Shown: positions 1 to 8,274 of the stretch, one piece after another
How the letters are laid out: every line of letters starts with the position of its first letter
How positions within the stretch are numbered: position 1 is the first letter of the stretch
Program-made: the position numbers and the translations under genes
DNA from: JANXQG01 sp963804375
GTDB lineage: Bacteria > Planctomycetota > Planctomycetia > Pirellulales > Thermoguttaceae
Assembly (NCBI GenBank): GCA_963804375.1
Contig: CAWDQE010000018.1
Location: 1,178,001 to 1,242,000 of the forward strand
Reading direction: 5' to 3'
DNA: 64,000 nt
The notes under the pieces: model-generated
The model's input: the letters and a program-made list of their open reading frames with translations, nothing else
What the model was told of the DNA's origin: nothing
The model's database searches: none

Positions 1-1428
1 CGGATAGGCGGCGTGCTCGTTGTGATACTTGGCCAGCGCAAAGGCAAAATTCGTCAACTGGGCTTTAGCGGCGACAATCGACTCCGCCCAAACATAACCG
101 GAGCCACTCAGGTTGGGCTCCAGGAGGATCTCGGCAAGTTGTTGCGAAAGTTTCGTTTTCGGAGTCTCTGGCGACAGAAGTTTCCTGAGTTCTGCAGGGT
201 CGTTGACCCGGTTAGCGGCGGCACTGGCGGCCTCTTCGAGTCCCATCAAAGCCTCGCGCTTTCGAGTCAAGGTTGGCTGACGCCAGGCATCTTCCTCCTT
301 GTCCATACTGGAATTGACCGTGCGAAACACCTGATCCCAATCGATACGATGATCGGCGAGCAACCTTGTGCGCGCCTCCTTCGAACGGTCCTCGATGCGC
401 AATCCACTGCAAAGACTCACCGCCGAGGGATTCCCTGAGGCGACATTCCGCAGGATATCAAGGAAAAACAATCGTTCTCCAAAAAGACAGGTCTCCACAG
501 ACGGCAGGCATGGCAAAGCCAAGAACTCGCGTTGAAGCTGTTGGAGTTTTTCCGACGGTTGATGCGCGTAGTGAACCAATGCCACGTCCCCGTCGCAGGC
601 CCTTTGTTCGAGTACACGAGCCACGAGTCCGTCGACAAGAAACGCCTTTTGGCTCTCCAGCCGGGCTAGCCGATGGCAAACGAGGAGATCCCGCCACGCA
701 TCATCGATCTTGCCTTCAGCGACATGCTGCATCGCGCGAAGCCTCAAAAGCTCTACCGTGCACCGAAAACCGGAAAGATCCATAATATCGAACGAGTCCA
801 ACAGCGAGCCGTTCGGCTTGACGATAATTGGCTCGAAGAACCTGGATCGACCGGCCCCGGCGCAGATGGTTTCCAACGGCTTCGCATTGATGTCTAGCCA
901 ACTGGCCAGAACGGGAAACTCCTTGCGAGACCACGGCCGTGACTGCGCGATTCTCGATTGGTCAACAATATCGTCCGACCATTTCATCCGTTCCGGCGTG
1001 CCCGGCGCGGGACCGTCCTTCACTTGCGCCAAGTGCTCGTACAGTTGAACCAGGTAGTGCCCATCCTCCGGCAGCGGCGGAATCCCTAGAATCTTGAAGA
1101 ACTGCTCGCGTTTGTCCTTGGGAATGTCCTTTGGCCCTACCGCCTGCCAAAACGGAATCGCGGCGTTGTTTTCCGCCGTTACGCCCTCCTTGCATCGCTC
1201 GTTGATCGCGGCTGCATAATCCAGCCAGCCGTCGGACCGAATTGGGCCGGTAAGGTACGTTGTATTCTTGGAAATCGTGATCTTAACCGGCCGGCGAGTT
1301 CCCAGTGGCTTGGTGGTCGCCGATGAGTCCTCGCCGCAAAATGCAATAAGCGGCACGAAGGACGCCACAAGAAGCAAGGTCGAGCAGAGGATCGTCTTGC
1401 CCTGAATCACGCCGGATAACTCCAACAT
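1..1428 (-). CDS. Exported or membrane-anchored hypothetical protein, 3' end outside window
   Basis: An open frame of 476 codons runs without a stop from an ATG at 1428 to the first base of the window, so the C-terminus is missing. The N-terminus (MLELSGVIQGKTILCSTLLLVASFVPLIAFC, split here as residues 1-31) has a hydrophobic stretch at about residues 13-31 that fits a signal peptide or anchor. The last visible residues, FALAKYHNEHAAYP, resemble the segment preceding 'YP..L..L.P' in planctomycete hypothetical proteins that compute over a gridded or periodic substrate; the function is unknown. It lies downstream of miaB on the same strand with only 18 bp between them, so they may be co-transcribed. 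I do not recognise a catalytic motif. Confidence 0.75.
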   Translation of the reverse strand, partial: MLELSGVIQGKTILCSTLLLVASFVPLIAFCGEDSSATTKPLGTRRPVKITISKNTTYLTGPIRSDGWLDYAAAINERCKEGVTAENNAAIPFWQAVGPKDIPKDKREQFFKILGIPPLPEDGHYLVQLYEHLAQVKDGPAPGTPERMKWSDDIVDQSRIAQSRPWSRKEFPVLASWLDINAKPLETICAGAGRSRFFEPIIVKPNGSLLDSFDIMDLSGFRCTVELLRLRAMQHVAEGKIDDAWRDLLVCHRLARLESQKAFLVDGLVARVLEQRACDGDVALVHYAHQPSEKLQQLQREFLALPCLPSVETCLFGERLFFLDILRNVASGNPSAVSLCSGLRIEDRSKEARTRLLADHRIDWDQVFRTVNSSMDKEEDAWRQPTLTRKREALMGLEEAASAAANRVNDPAELRKLLSPETPKTKLSQQLAEILLEPNLSGSGYVWAESIVAAKAQLTNFAFALAKYHNEHAAYP

Positions 1429-1446
1429 CGATTTGCTTCTCCACCT

Positions 1447-2948
1447 TCACCAGTGAGATCCAGGGCCATCCACCCTCACCCCATGCGTCTCTTCGGGGCA
1501 CCCGCGAAGTGGGGCGTGTGGAGGGGAATCCGGCAGCCATCCATATAGCGTAAACGCATCGGCCTTCTCGATCCTCACCGGCAGGATCTGCCCGACAAGC
1601 GTCCGCGGGGCGTGGAAAACCACGATATGATCGCGCACCGAGCGGCCCACAAGCTGCACGACCTCGTCGCTGGCCGCGGCCCGCTTCTGCGCGCTCTTGC
1701 TCGGTCCTTCGACCAACACTTCAACGTCCTGCCCCGCCAGGGGAAGATTGTCCTCCAGGCTGATGGCGTTCTGCACGGCCAACAACTCGTTGTTGCGCCG
1801 CCGCTTGACCTCGTCCGGCACGTCGTCGGGCATTGCGCCGGCGGCCTTCGTTCCGGGGCGCTCGCTGTACTTGAAGATAAAGCTGTTTTTGAACCGCGCC
1901 CAGCGCGCGAGGTCGACCGACTGCCGGAAATCTTCCTCAGTCTCGCCGCAGAAGCCGACGATGAAGTCGCTGGTGATCGCCGCAGCGGGAATGATCGAGC
2001 GGATCCGCTCGATCATCTCGCGATAGGACTCGACCGTGTAACCTCGCTTCATCCGCTTCAGTTGTTCGTTCGAGCCGCTCTGCACCGGCACGTGCAGATA
2101 GGGCGTGACCTTCGGCAGGTCGCGGACGGCTTGCAACAGGTCGTCGGTCATGTGCCGCGGATAGTTCGTGACGAACTTGATTCGGCGCAGGCCGGCGATC
2201 TCGTTCAAGCGGGCCAGCAGGTCGGAGAGTCGCAGCGTCTGGCCGTCCCGCGTGTCCCTATAACTGTTGACCGTCTGGCCGAGCAGCGTGACTTCCAGGC
2301 AGCCGTCGGCGGCCAGGCGGCGGACTTCGGCCACGATCTCGGCGGCGGGCCGGCTCTGCTCCGGCCCGCGGACCTGCGGCACGATACAGTAGGTGCAGAA
2401 CTTGTCGCAGCCGAACATGATCCGCACCATGGCCTGGAACGGCGAGGCGCGCAGCTCGGCCGGACGGGGCGGATCGAACTTGGCGAAGCTCTCCTCGACC
2501 AGCGAGCGCCGCTCCTTCATGCGGTCGAGGCTCACTTCCAGTCGCCGGGCGCCCGGCGGGTACCCTCTGGGTGCGGGTCCCGGTAGCGTTGCGCGGCCAC
2601 GTCCGCCAGGATCTCCGGCAGGCGGTTGATCTGGCCCGGTCCGACGACCAGATCGACGTGTCCGGCACGGCGGAAGATCAGGCCCTGGTCCTTCTGCGCC
2701 ATGCACCCCAGAACGCCGATAATGGTCTCCGGCCTGTGCTCTTTCAGCGGACGCAAGCGGCCCAGGGCGCTATAAATCTTGTCTTCGGCATGCTGCCGCA
2801 CGCTGCAGGTGTTGTACAAGATCGTGTCCGCGTCGCGCGGACTATCGACCACTTCGTAGCCTGCCTGGACTAGGCCGGAAACGATCAGTTCGCTGTCCAG
2901 CACGTTCATCTGGCAGCCGACAGTCTCGATGTAGACGCGTTTAGTCAT
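1447..2948 (-). CDS. miaB: tRNA-2-methylthio-N6-dimethylallyladenosine synthase MiaB, interrupted by one frameshift
   Basis: Radical SAM methylthiotransferase that adds the 2-methylthio group to i6A37 of tRNAs. The N-terminal UPF0004 domain has the three expected cysteines (C12 in TVGCQMN, C48 in YNTCSVR, C82 in VLGCMAQ). The radical SAM motif CDKFCTYC (CxxxCxxC) and a C-terminal TRAM-like segment are in a second frame. The first frame (2948 down to 2532) and the second (about 2560 down to 1447) join in a GC-rich stretch near 2535-2600; moving between them requires one missing base (or two extra). Every domain is otherwise intact and uninterrupted, so an assembly indel is more likely than a true pseudogene. 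The start ATG at 2948 begins MTKRVYIETVG as expected for the family. Confidence 0.88.
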
Positions 2949-2957
2949 TCTTGCATT

Positions 2958-3146
2958 TTACGCCGCTTTACCGCGTGCTGACCTGGTCTCTTTGGCGGCA
3001 GCGGCCTTGCGGCGGCTCTTTTCCTTTTCCACCTCGCCGCGGAATTCGGCCATCACCTCGTTGCGTTTGTGGGCCATCAGCCGCATCAAGGCAATCACGG
3101 CGATATACCCGGCCACAACCCATAGGGCGATGTTCCAACTATCCAT
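2958..3146 (-). CDS. Small single-pass membrane protein
   Basis: A 62-residue protein starting MDSWNIALWVVAG. Residues 5-22 form one hydrophobic helix, followed by a highly charged, Lys/Arg/Glu-rich tail (about residues 27-62) likely to be cytoplasmic and helical. An upstream ATG-like extension exists but the internal ATG at 3146 has the purine-rich GGGAAG just ahead of it and begins immediately before the transmembrane helix, so I prefer it. It is just upstream of miaB (9 bp gap) and probably shares its transcript. Function unknown. Confidence 0.6.
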   Translation of the reverse strand: MDSWNIALWVVAGYIAVIALMRLMAHKRNEVMAEFRGEVEKEKSRRKAAAAKETRSARGKAA

Positions 3147-3211
3147 GTCTTCCCGGCTCCTGTCATCCTGACCGCTGTGCGAAAAACTGCAAAGGGCAAA
3201 CAACCTATGTT

Positions 3212-3412
3212 TCAGCCGTTTCCTTTCCTCGCCAGCAGCGCTCTCACTTCCGGCTCAAGTTCCGTCGGTATAGCCATGATAGTGACGCCCTTAGCTTCGT
3301 ATGCCGCCTCAATTTCGGCAAATTGCTCGTCCTCGGACATGTTCTCGTAATGCGAGATTACCTCGCGCACGCGCTCCGCGTTCCAACCCGCTGGAAATCT
3401 ATTCTCACTCAT
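3212..3412 (-). CDS. Putative antitoxin of a BrnT-like pair
   Basis: A 66-residue acidic protein (MSENRFPAGWNAERVREVIS...) whose start codon overlaps the stop of the preceding toxin-like gene by 4 bp (ATGA, 3409-3412). The short length, charge and translational coupling to a compact DUF4258/BrnT-like gene suggest the antitoxin partner. No clear ribbon-helix-helix or HTH is visible, so DNA binding is not established. The gene order toxin-first is as in brnTA and higBA. Confidence 0.6.
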   Translation of the reverse strand: MSENRFPAGWNAERVREVISHYENMSEDEQFAEIEAAYEAKGVTIMAIPTELEPEVRALLARKGNG

Positions 3413-3693
3413 CGTGGTCTTCTCCGTTGTCGGCGACGATAGGCATTCCTTGCCTTGCCGCGCAGTTCATAAGCAGTAATCACAAATACGCTTTCAGAAT
3501 CCTCATCCGGAACATAAATGACTTGCAGATAGCGGCCGGCGGTAGTCCTGCCGAGTTTAATGCGAGAGTCATCCCTTCCGCGCAGATCGTCGCCGCGACC
3601 GTACAAAACCTGCGAAACCTCCTCTTCGGTTATGCCATGCCCATGAATGTGCGGCAGTCCCGTTTCTGGGTCTTCGTAGAAGCGTATTTCCAT
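3409..3693 (-). CDS. Putative BrnT/DUF4258-type toxin
   Basis: A 94-residue basic protein: an N-terminal beta strand (MEIRFYEDPETGLPHI), a short helix (TEEEVSQVL), a central 'DDSRIKLGRTTAGRYLQVIYV' strand-turn-strand and an 'FVITAYELRGKARNAYRRR' C-terminus. The order 'GRT..GRYL.V.Y......VFVITA' is the hallmark of BrnT/DUF4258 RNase-fold toxins. I chose the ATG at 3693 rather than one 48 bp upstream because a good promoter (see 3704-3731) ends only about 10 bp before it, so an upstream start would not be on the transcript. Overlaps the downstream antitoxin-like gene by 4 bp. Confidence 0.65.
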   Translation of the reverse strand: MEIRFYEDPETGLPHIHGHGITEEEVSQVLYGRGDDLRGRDDSRIKLGRTTAGRYLQVIYVPDEDSESVFVITAYELRGKARNAYRRRQRRRPR

Positions 3694-3703
3694 ACGACCG
3701 ATA

Positions 3704-3731
3704 ATTCTACCAGACGGGGGGGTAATGTCAA
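3704..3731 (-). promoter_or_regulatory. Sigma70-type promoter for the toxin-antitoxin pair
   Basis: On the minus strand TTGACA (3731-3726), 16 nt, then TAGAAT (3709-3704). Transcription would start near 3697, leaving a leader of only a few bases before the toxin ATG at 3693, so the mRNA would be nearly leaderless. The -35 box lies just before the stop codon of fmt (3738-3740), about 7 bp from it, so the pair has its own promoter inside a run of minus-strand genes. Confidence 0.6.
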
Positions 3732-3737
3732 GGCCGA

Positions 3738-4709
3738 TCATGCCCTTGCGAGCATGTCCTCCGGCCCGAATCGGTCCCCCGGCTCGATCTTGTGCCCACG
3801 AAGGACTTCGGCGATCGACATCGGCCGCTTGCCGGCGAGCTGGACGGTTCGCGGGGCTGCGGCACCCTGCCCGGCGGCGATCACGAGCCGATCACCGCAG
3901 GCTTCAAGCACTATGCCAGGCGGATGCGACGAGTCGTGCGATTCAATAACATCGACCGGCCCGAGGATCAGGCGGACCGGGACACCTTGCCCGTGATGCC
4001 AAAACGTATACGTCCGCGGCCAAGGCTCGAGGGCCCGGATCTGGTTCTTGATGCTTAAGGCCGGCCGGGTCCAGTCGATGGCCCCGTCGGTCTTCTTCAG
4101 CCGCGGCGCTTTGGAGGCCACGGCTGGATCCTGCGGTAATGTTCGCAGACGGCCCTCGGCCAGGGCGTCGATCGTCCGCCGTACCAGCCAACCGCCCGAT
4201 TCGGCGAGCCTTGCTTCCAACTCAACGGCCGTTTCTTCCGGATCGACCATCGTGGCCGTCTGGGCGATGCAGGGGCCGGCATCGACCGTCGGCGACATGT
4301 GGATCACGGTAACGCCCGTCTCGGTATCGCCGTTGAGCAAGGCCCAATTGATCGGCGCCGCGCCGCGATACTTCGGCAACAGGGAACCATGGAGATTGAT
4401 TCCGCCGAGACGGGCCGCGGCAAGCGTCTCGGGGGCAAGGATTTGGCCGTAATCACAGACCACGAGCAGATCGGCCCCGACGCCGGTCAAACATTGCTGG
4501 GCCTCCGCCGTGTTGACGTTCTCCGGGTCGTAAATCGGCGTAGCGTGTTCCTGGGCGATTTCGCGCATCCTGCTGGCCGGTTCGACTTCCCTCCCCCGAT
4601 GACTGCGCAGCGGTCGCGTGACCAGCAATGCCACATCGTGCCGGGCCTCGTACAACTGCTGAAAGGCTGGCACGGCGAATGGTCCCGTGCCCATCATGAT
4701 CAGACGCAT
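3738..4709 (-). CDS. fmt: Methionyl-tRNA formyltransferase
   Basis: Formylates initiator Met-tRNA with 10-formyl-THF. Starting at MRLIMMGTGPF (ATG at 4709) the protein has 323 residues, the usual length. The catalytic set N105, H107 and D143 is present in GINLHGSLLPKYRG and SPTVDAG, and the C-terminal domain ends KIEPGDRFGPEDMLARA. A longer frame opens at 4814 but its first 35 codons read through a heptanucleotide array (4718-4750) and lack similarity, so the internal start is preferred. It pairs with def immediately upstream, the usual def-fmt arrangement. Confidence 0.93.
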   Translation of the reverse strand: MRLIMMGTGPFAVPAFQQLYEARHDVALLVTRPLRSHRGREVEPASRMREIAQEHATPIYDPENVNTAEAQQCLTGVGADLLVVCDYGQILAPETLAAARLGGINLHGSLLPKYRGAAPINWALLNGDTETGVTVIHMSPTVDAGPCIAQTATMVDPEETAVELEARLAESGGWLVRRTIDALAEGRLRTLPQDPAVASKAPRLKKTDGAIDWTRPALSIKNQIRALEPWPRTYTFWHHGQGVPVRLILGPVDVIESHDSSHPPGIVLEACGDRLVIAAGQGAAAPRTVQLAGKRPMSIAEVLRGHKIEPGDRFGPEDMLARA

Positions 4710-4717
4710 AGACAAGA

Positions 4718-4750
4718 AAGGCTGAAGGCTGAAGGATGAAGGATGAAGGA
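4718..4750. repeat. Heptanucleotide array, unit AAGGMTG
   Basis: Four and a half tandem copies of a 7-nt unit (two AAGGCTG, two AAGGATG, then AAGGA), sitting directly upstream of the fmt start codon. Confidence 0.85.
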
Positions 4751-4832
4751 ATCGCCGCAGAAGAGAGACGCGAACGCTATTGTCATCATGCTCTTTCTCA
4801 TCGGAATCGTCCACTTCTCTCGGAATCAGTTC

Positions 4833-4858
4833 TCATCCTTCATCCTCCCGCCTTCATG
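4833..4858. repeat. Degenerate heptanucleotide array at the end of def
   Basis: About three and a half 7-nt units related to the reverse complement of the 4718-4750 array (CATCCTT, CATCCTC, CCGCCTT, CATGTCC). It reaches into the stop codon of def (4854-4856). The def-fmt spacer therefore carries two facing arrays of the same family. Confidence 0.55.
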
Positions 4859-5435
4859 TCCTGAGCCGTTCCAACTCGGCCAAACGGGCGGCAATTACGC
4901 GGTCTTCAGGCATCACCTTCCGCTGCCGTTCGCCGGAAAACTCGGCTTCCAAGGCGAGCAGGTCGTCCTTGATATTCAACAAATGGCTGGGGCTGAGACG
5001 ATCGATGAAGAGTTTGCCGTCGAGATGATCGTTCTCGTGCTGAAATGCCCGCGCGAACAGACCATCCACCTCGTACTGTTTCTCCTCGCCGGCGAGATTA
5101 TAGGCCACGGCGACGATGCGTTCGGAGCGTCGCACGGGGGCGTAGATCTCGGGGAAGCTTAGGCAGCCTTCCTCGGCTTCGGCGGTGCCGCTCCACTTGA
5201 GAATCGTGGGATTGATCAAGACATGCTCCTGGTCCTTGGCGGCCGCCTCACCGGTGACGTTAAGGATGAAAACGCGGTAGGGCAGATCAACCTGGTTGGC
5301 GGCTAGCCCGATTCCATGGAACTGGTACATCAGTTCGAACATCTCGGCGATGGCTTTGCGCAGTTCGGCATCGACCCGCTTCAGCGGCCGGGACTTGTGA
5401 CGCAAGGTGGGATGAGGATATTTGACAATCCGCAA
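4854..5435 (-). CDS. def: Peptide deformylase
   Basis: Removes the N-formyl group from nascent proteins. All three motifs are present: GIGLAANQ at 41-48, EEGCLSFP at 88-95 with the metal ligand C91, and HENDH at 133-137 (HExDH) with the other two ligands and catalytic Glu. The length of 193 residues is normal. The start appears to be TTG at 5435, with GGAG 9 nt upstream. The gene is followed by fmt. Confidence 0.95.
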   Translation of the reverse strand: MRIVKYPHPTLRHKSRPLKRVDAELRKAIAEMFELMYQFHGIGLAANQVDLPYRVFILNVTGEAAAKDQEHVLINPTILKWSGTAEAEEGCLSFPEIYAPVRRSERIVAVAYNLAGEEKQYEVDGLFARAFQHENDHLDGKLFIDRLSPSHLLNIKDDLLALEAEFSGERQRKVMPEDRVIAARLAELERLRT

Positions 5436-5467
5436 AATTCTGACTCCAGAAATAAGAAAACCATATT

Positions 5468-5473
5468 ATTATA
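5468..5473 (-). promoter_or_regulatory. Candidate -10 box of def
   Basis: A perfect TATAAT on the minus strand, 33 bp before the def start codon. I see no convincing -35 at 16-18 bp. Confidence 0.35.
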
Positions 5474-5570
5474 GGCATACCCCGCATATTCGCGTAGGGC
5501 GACCGCGCGTTGACGGGCCGCAGCTAGGGTCCTAGACTAAAGTGATGGCAGTGCGAAGGCCAGTTGCCGG

Positions 5571-5670
5571 GGCACGGTTCAGAAACGGGGACTGGCTCCG
5601 AGCCCAGTAGCGATTAGGCCGCAAGAAATGGACGCCGGCGAGGTGCCTGTCCCCATTTCTGAACCATGCC
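5571..5670. repeat. REP-like imperfect inverted repeat
   Basis: The 22-nt arms 5571-5592 and 5649-5670 are reverse complements at 20 of 22 positions (core GGTTCAGAAACGGGGAC and its complement), separated by 56 nt. It occupies most of the def / VWA intergenic space between divergently transcribed genes. I see one copy in the window. Confidence 0.75.
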
Positions 5671-5730
5671 GTTGCCGGAACCCGTCTTTCTTCACAAGTC
5701 TTTAAGCTATCGACACTTGGGAGTGCACCC

Positions 5731-6414
5731 ATGTTGCTTTGCAGGTCCTTCGGAATGCCCCTGCTCCTGGCCATAGCCGCGTCTTGGTTCGGCTTGACGG
5801 CCCGGGCAGTCGAGCCGGAAAACGGGCATTCCAGCGGCAAAGCGCCGCTAGAGTCGCCGGGCGAGAAGACCCTGGTCTCGCTGTTCGGCGTGAAGGCCGA
5901 GGGGTCGAAATTCGTCTACGTTCTGGACCGATCGGGCAGCACCGAGGGCAAATTACTGGCCGCGGCTAAGGCACAAATCCTGGCCAGCATCGAGAAGATC
6001 GACGATCTGCACCAGTTCCAACTCGTGGTCTACAACGAGCGCCCCAAGGCGTTCAATCCGGCGGGGCCCAACGGCCAGTTGGCTTTCGGCACCGATGAGA
6101 ATCGTGCGGAAGTCAAGCGGTTCCTCGACACCATCGAGGCCGGGGGCGGGACCGATCACGCGGCCGCCCTGTCGCTGGCCATCCGCATGCGGCCCGACGT
6201 GATCTTTCTGCTCACCGACGGCGATAAGCCGTTCGTGACGGCCCGGGAGTTGGCCCGCATCGATCGCCTCGGCCCTGGAATCACGATCCACACGATCCAG
6301 TTCGGAGAAGGACCACATTCTGACGCCAATGGCTGGATGGGGAAACTCGCTCGGCAAAGCGGTGGCGAGTACAAGTACGTCGATACGACGAAGCTGGAAG
6401 CCGAAGCGAAGTAG
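5731..6414 (+). CDS. Secreted von Willebrand factor A domain protein
   Basis: A 227-residue protein with an N-terminal signal-like hydrophobic segment (about residues 8-26, ending TARAVEP). The VWA domain spans about residues 60-220: strand FVYVLDRSGST carries the MIDAS DxSxS (D66, S68, S70), GGGTDHAAAL supplies the MIDAS Thr and FLLTDGDKP the Asp. Likely a metal-dependent protein-binding module outside the cytoplasm. No partner gene is adjacent; the next gene is convergent. Confidence 0.85.
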   Translation: MLLCRSFGMPLLLAIAASWFGLTARAVEPENGHSSGKAPLESPGEKTLVSLFGVKAEGSKFVYVLDRSGSTEGKLLAAAKAQILASIEKIDDLHQFQLVVYNERPKAFNPAGPNGQLAFGTDENRAEVKRFLDTIEAGGGTDHAAALSLAIRMRPDVIFLLTDGDKPFVTARELARIDRLGPGITIHTIQFGEGPHSDANGWMGKLARQSGGEYKYVDTTKLEAEAK

Positions 6415-6424
6415 GGGCCGTTTT

Positions 6425-6532
6425 GGAGTGCGGCGGCTTGCCTCCGCTTTTCAAAACGGCATTTTCGCTGGCAGGCAACCGCTCTGCGCAACTCCGGCAG
6501 ATTTGAAAAGCGGTGGCAAGCCACCGCACTCC
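6425..6532. repeat. REP-like hairpin, family with core GGAGTGCGGTGGCTTGCC
   Basis: Arms 6425-6455 and 6502-6532 match as reverse complements at 29 of 31 positions. It fills the gap between the convergent VWA and PII genes and ends 3 bp from the PII stop codon, so the RNA hairpin could end transcription from both sides. A second, more diverged copy is at 50351-50465. Confidence 0.85.
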
Positions 6533-6535
6533 ATA

Positions 6536-6856
6536 TTACCCCTCGCCGTCCCATGCGCCGCCGGGCATGGCGGGCATGACGAAGATCTTGCCATCGCCCA
6601 TGCGGCCAGTGCGGGCGACTTCGACGATCACCCGCACTACCTCTTCAACGCGGAGATCATCGACCCAGAGGGTGATTTCCACCTTGGGCAAGAAGGCCAG
6701 GGAGTATTCGCTGCCGCGGTATTCGTCCAGATAGCTCTTCTGGCGGCCGTATCCCTTGACCTCGCAGACGCCGCAGGCCTCCAGCGGCGCGTGCTTCAGG
6801 GCATCGAGGACCTTCTCGACCAGGTAGGGTTTTATAATGGCGATGACTTGTTTCAC
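6536..6856 (-). CDS. glnB: PII signal transduction protein with an altered C-terminus
   Basis: Trimeric PII nitrogen/energy sensor. Starting at GTG 6856 (ideal GGAGG 8 nt upstream) it has 106 residues beginning VKQVIAIIKPYLVEKVLDAL. The T-loop VKGYGRQKSYLDEYRGSEY keeps the Tyr of the uridylylation site, and FLPKVEI and RTGRMGDGKIFV follow normally. After KIFV the usual 'P...A.RIRTGE.G' tail with its nucleotide-contacting Arg residues is replaced by MPAMPGGAWDGEG. The symbol is assigned by family; glnB and glnK cannot be told apart. No ammonium transporter or glutamine synthetase is next to it. Confidence 0.85.
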   Translation of the reverse strand: MKQVIAIIKPYLVEKVLDALKHAPLEACGVCEVKGYGRQKSYLDEYRGSEYSLAFLPKVEITLWVDDLRVEEVVRVIVEVARTGRMGDGKIFVMPAMPGGAWDGEG

Positions 6857-7097
6857 GCTGCGTGCCTCCAGTGGTATTAGTCTAATGGGATTTACGGGCC
6901 GTGGGCAAGGGGCTAGAATCACGGACTGAAGACGGAACACTTACCAAGCGGAGGGTGTGCCACAATATCGTTTCCGCGAGCAGACCAAGCGGAAGTGGTT
7001 AGGCAATCGCCCGACCTCCCGGAATTCACCGTCCAGATTACGTTGCACTATCATCTTTTGTGCAAGAACCCTGCAATTCCCTAACCCCTCCCAACCC

Positions 7098-7361
7098 ATG
7101 GCCAAACGCACGCCATACCAAGACAAGATTATCCGCCGCTACTACCGGAACCAGGAACAGATCCTGCTCCAACGTCTGGGCGACCTGGTCACCGACCTTT
7201 ACCTGGCCGAGGGCAAGAACCGCGCCCGCCTCTGGAAGCGGACCGTGGAAATCCTCGAGAAGCTCAAGGTGCCCAACGACCGGGTCCAGCACGTCTGCCA
7301 GAGCGATAATCCGGCGCTGGTGGCGGAACTGCTGAAAGAACTGCTGGACAAGAAGGATTAG
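7098..7361 (+). CDS. Small conserved protein of unknown function
   Basis: An 87-residue charged, mostly helical protein beginning MAKRTPYQDKIIRRYYRNQ. It ends 4 bp before thyX and probably shares a transcript. The frame is open further upstream, but the ATG at 7098 starts the charged region and earlier codons read like non-coding sequence. Proteins of this kind recur in planctomycetes; no function is known to me. Confidence 0.6.
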   Translation: MAKRTPYQDKIIRRYYRNQEQILLQRLGDLVTDLYLAEGKNRARLWKRTVEILEKLKVPNDRVQHVCQSDNPALVAELLKELLDKKD

Positions 7362-7365
7362 CTCA

Positions 7366-8262
7366 TTGGCGATGACAACGTACGCCGAACGAGTCGAGCA
7401 ACTGCGGTGGAAGAAATTCCCCGTCCTGGACGATGGCTTCGTCTGCCTGGTGGACATCATGGGCGATGACCAGGCGGTGGTCCGGGCCGCGCGGGTGAGC
7501 TACGGCGAGGGTACCCGGGCAGTCTCCGACGATCGCACACTGATCCGCTACCTGATGCGGCACCGGCACACAACGCCCTTCGAGATGGTCGAATTGAAGT
7601 TCCTCGTCCGCGTGCCGATGGACTGCTGGCGGCAATGGATCCGGCATCGCACGGCCTCGATTAATGAGACCAGCACTCGCTACTCGGTGGCCATCGACGC
7701 CGCACAACAGACCGCTGCCAACGCCTGGCGCCGACAGGCCAAGTCGAATCGCCAAGGCAGCGAAGGTTTTTTCGACGAAGCCACCGGCGCCGAGTTGACG
7801 GCCGAAGAAGCGGCGCTCCAGCAGCAGGCCCGTACCATCTACCAGAAGCGGCTGGAGCAAGGCGTCGCCCGCGAACAGGCCCGCAAGGATCTGCCGCTGG
7901 CAACTTACACCGAGGCCTATTGGAAGATCGACCTGCACAACCTGCTGCACTTCCTTGAACTGCGGATGGACGCGCACGCCCAACTCGAGATCCGCGAGTA
8001 CGCGGAAACGATGGGGCGCGAGATCGTCGGGCCGCTGCTGCCGCTGGTCTGGGAAGCGTTCCTCGATTATCGTGTGGGAGGCATGGCATTGACGCGGCTG
8101 GAACAGGCGGTCATTGCGCGGCTCGTCGCCGCAGGCAAGGTTCCGGCCGACGAAGCCGCCTTCCTGGCCGCGGCCGATCCCACCTGGGCCAGCATGACCC
8201 GCTGCCGCGAACGCGACGAATGCCAGGAGAAGTTGTTGCGGCTGGGAATTGTAAAGTTATGA
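7366..8262 (+). CDS. thyX: FAD-dependent thymidylate synthase
   Basis: Makes dTMP from dUMP using methylene-THF, FAD and NADPH. The ThyX signature RHRx7S is at residues 93-103 (RHRTASINETS), and the second conserved element RHRHTTPFE at 65-73. At 298 residues it is longer than the 220-250 typical of the compact enzymes, in line with other planctomycete homologues. The TTG at 7366 has AAGGA 8 nt ahead; an ATG two codons later is the alternative start. Its presence suggests that thyA may be absent. Confidence 0.95.
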   Translation: MAMTTYAERVEQLRWKKFPVLDDGFVCLVDIMGDDQAVVRAARVSYGEGTRAVSDDRTLIRYLMRHRHTTPFEMVELKFLVRVPMDCWRQWIRHRTASINETSTRYSVAIDAAQQTAANAWRRQAKSNRQGSEGFFDEATGAELTAEEAALQQQARTIYQKRLEQGVAREQARKDLPLATYTEAYWKIDLHNLLHFLELRMDAHAQLEIREYAETMGREIVGPLLPLVWEAFLDYRVGGMALTRLEQAVIARLVAAGKVPADEAAFLAAADPTWASMTRCRERDECQEKLLRLGIVKL

Positions 8263-8274
8263 AAGGGAATAAAC

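Noticed and set aside
1612..2586. 324-codon plus-strand frame opposite miaB
   Set aside because: Antisense shadow of the radical SAM domain.
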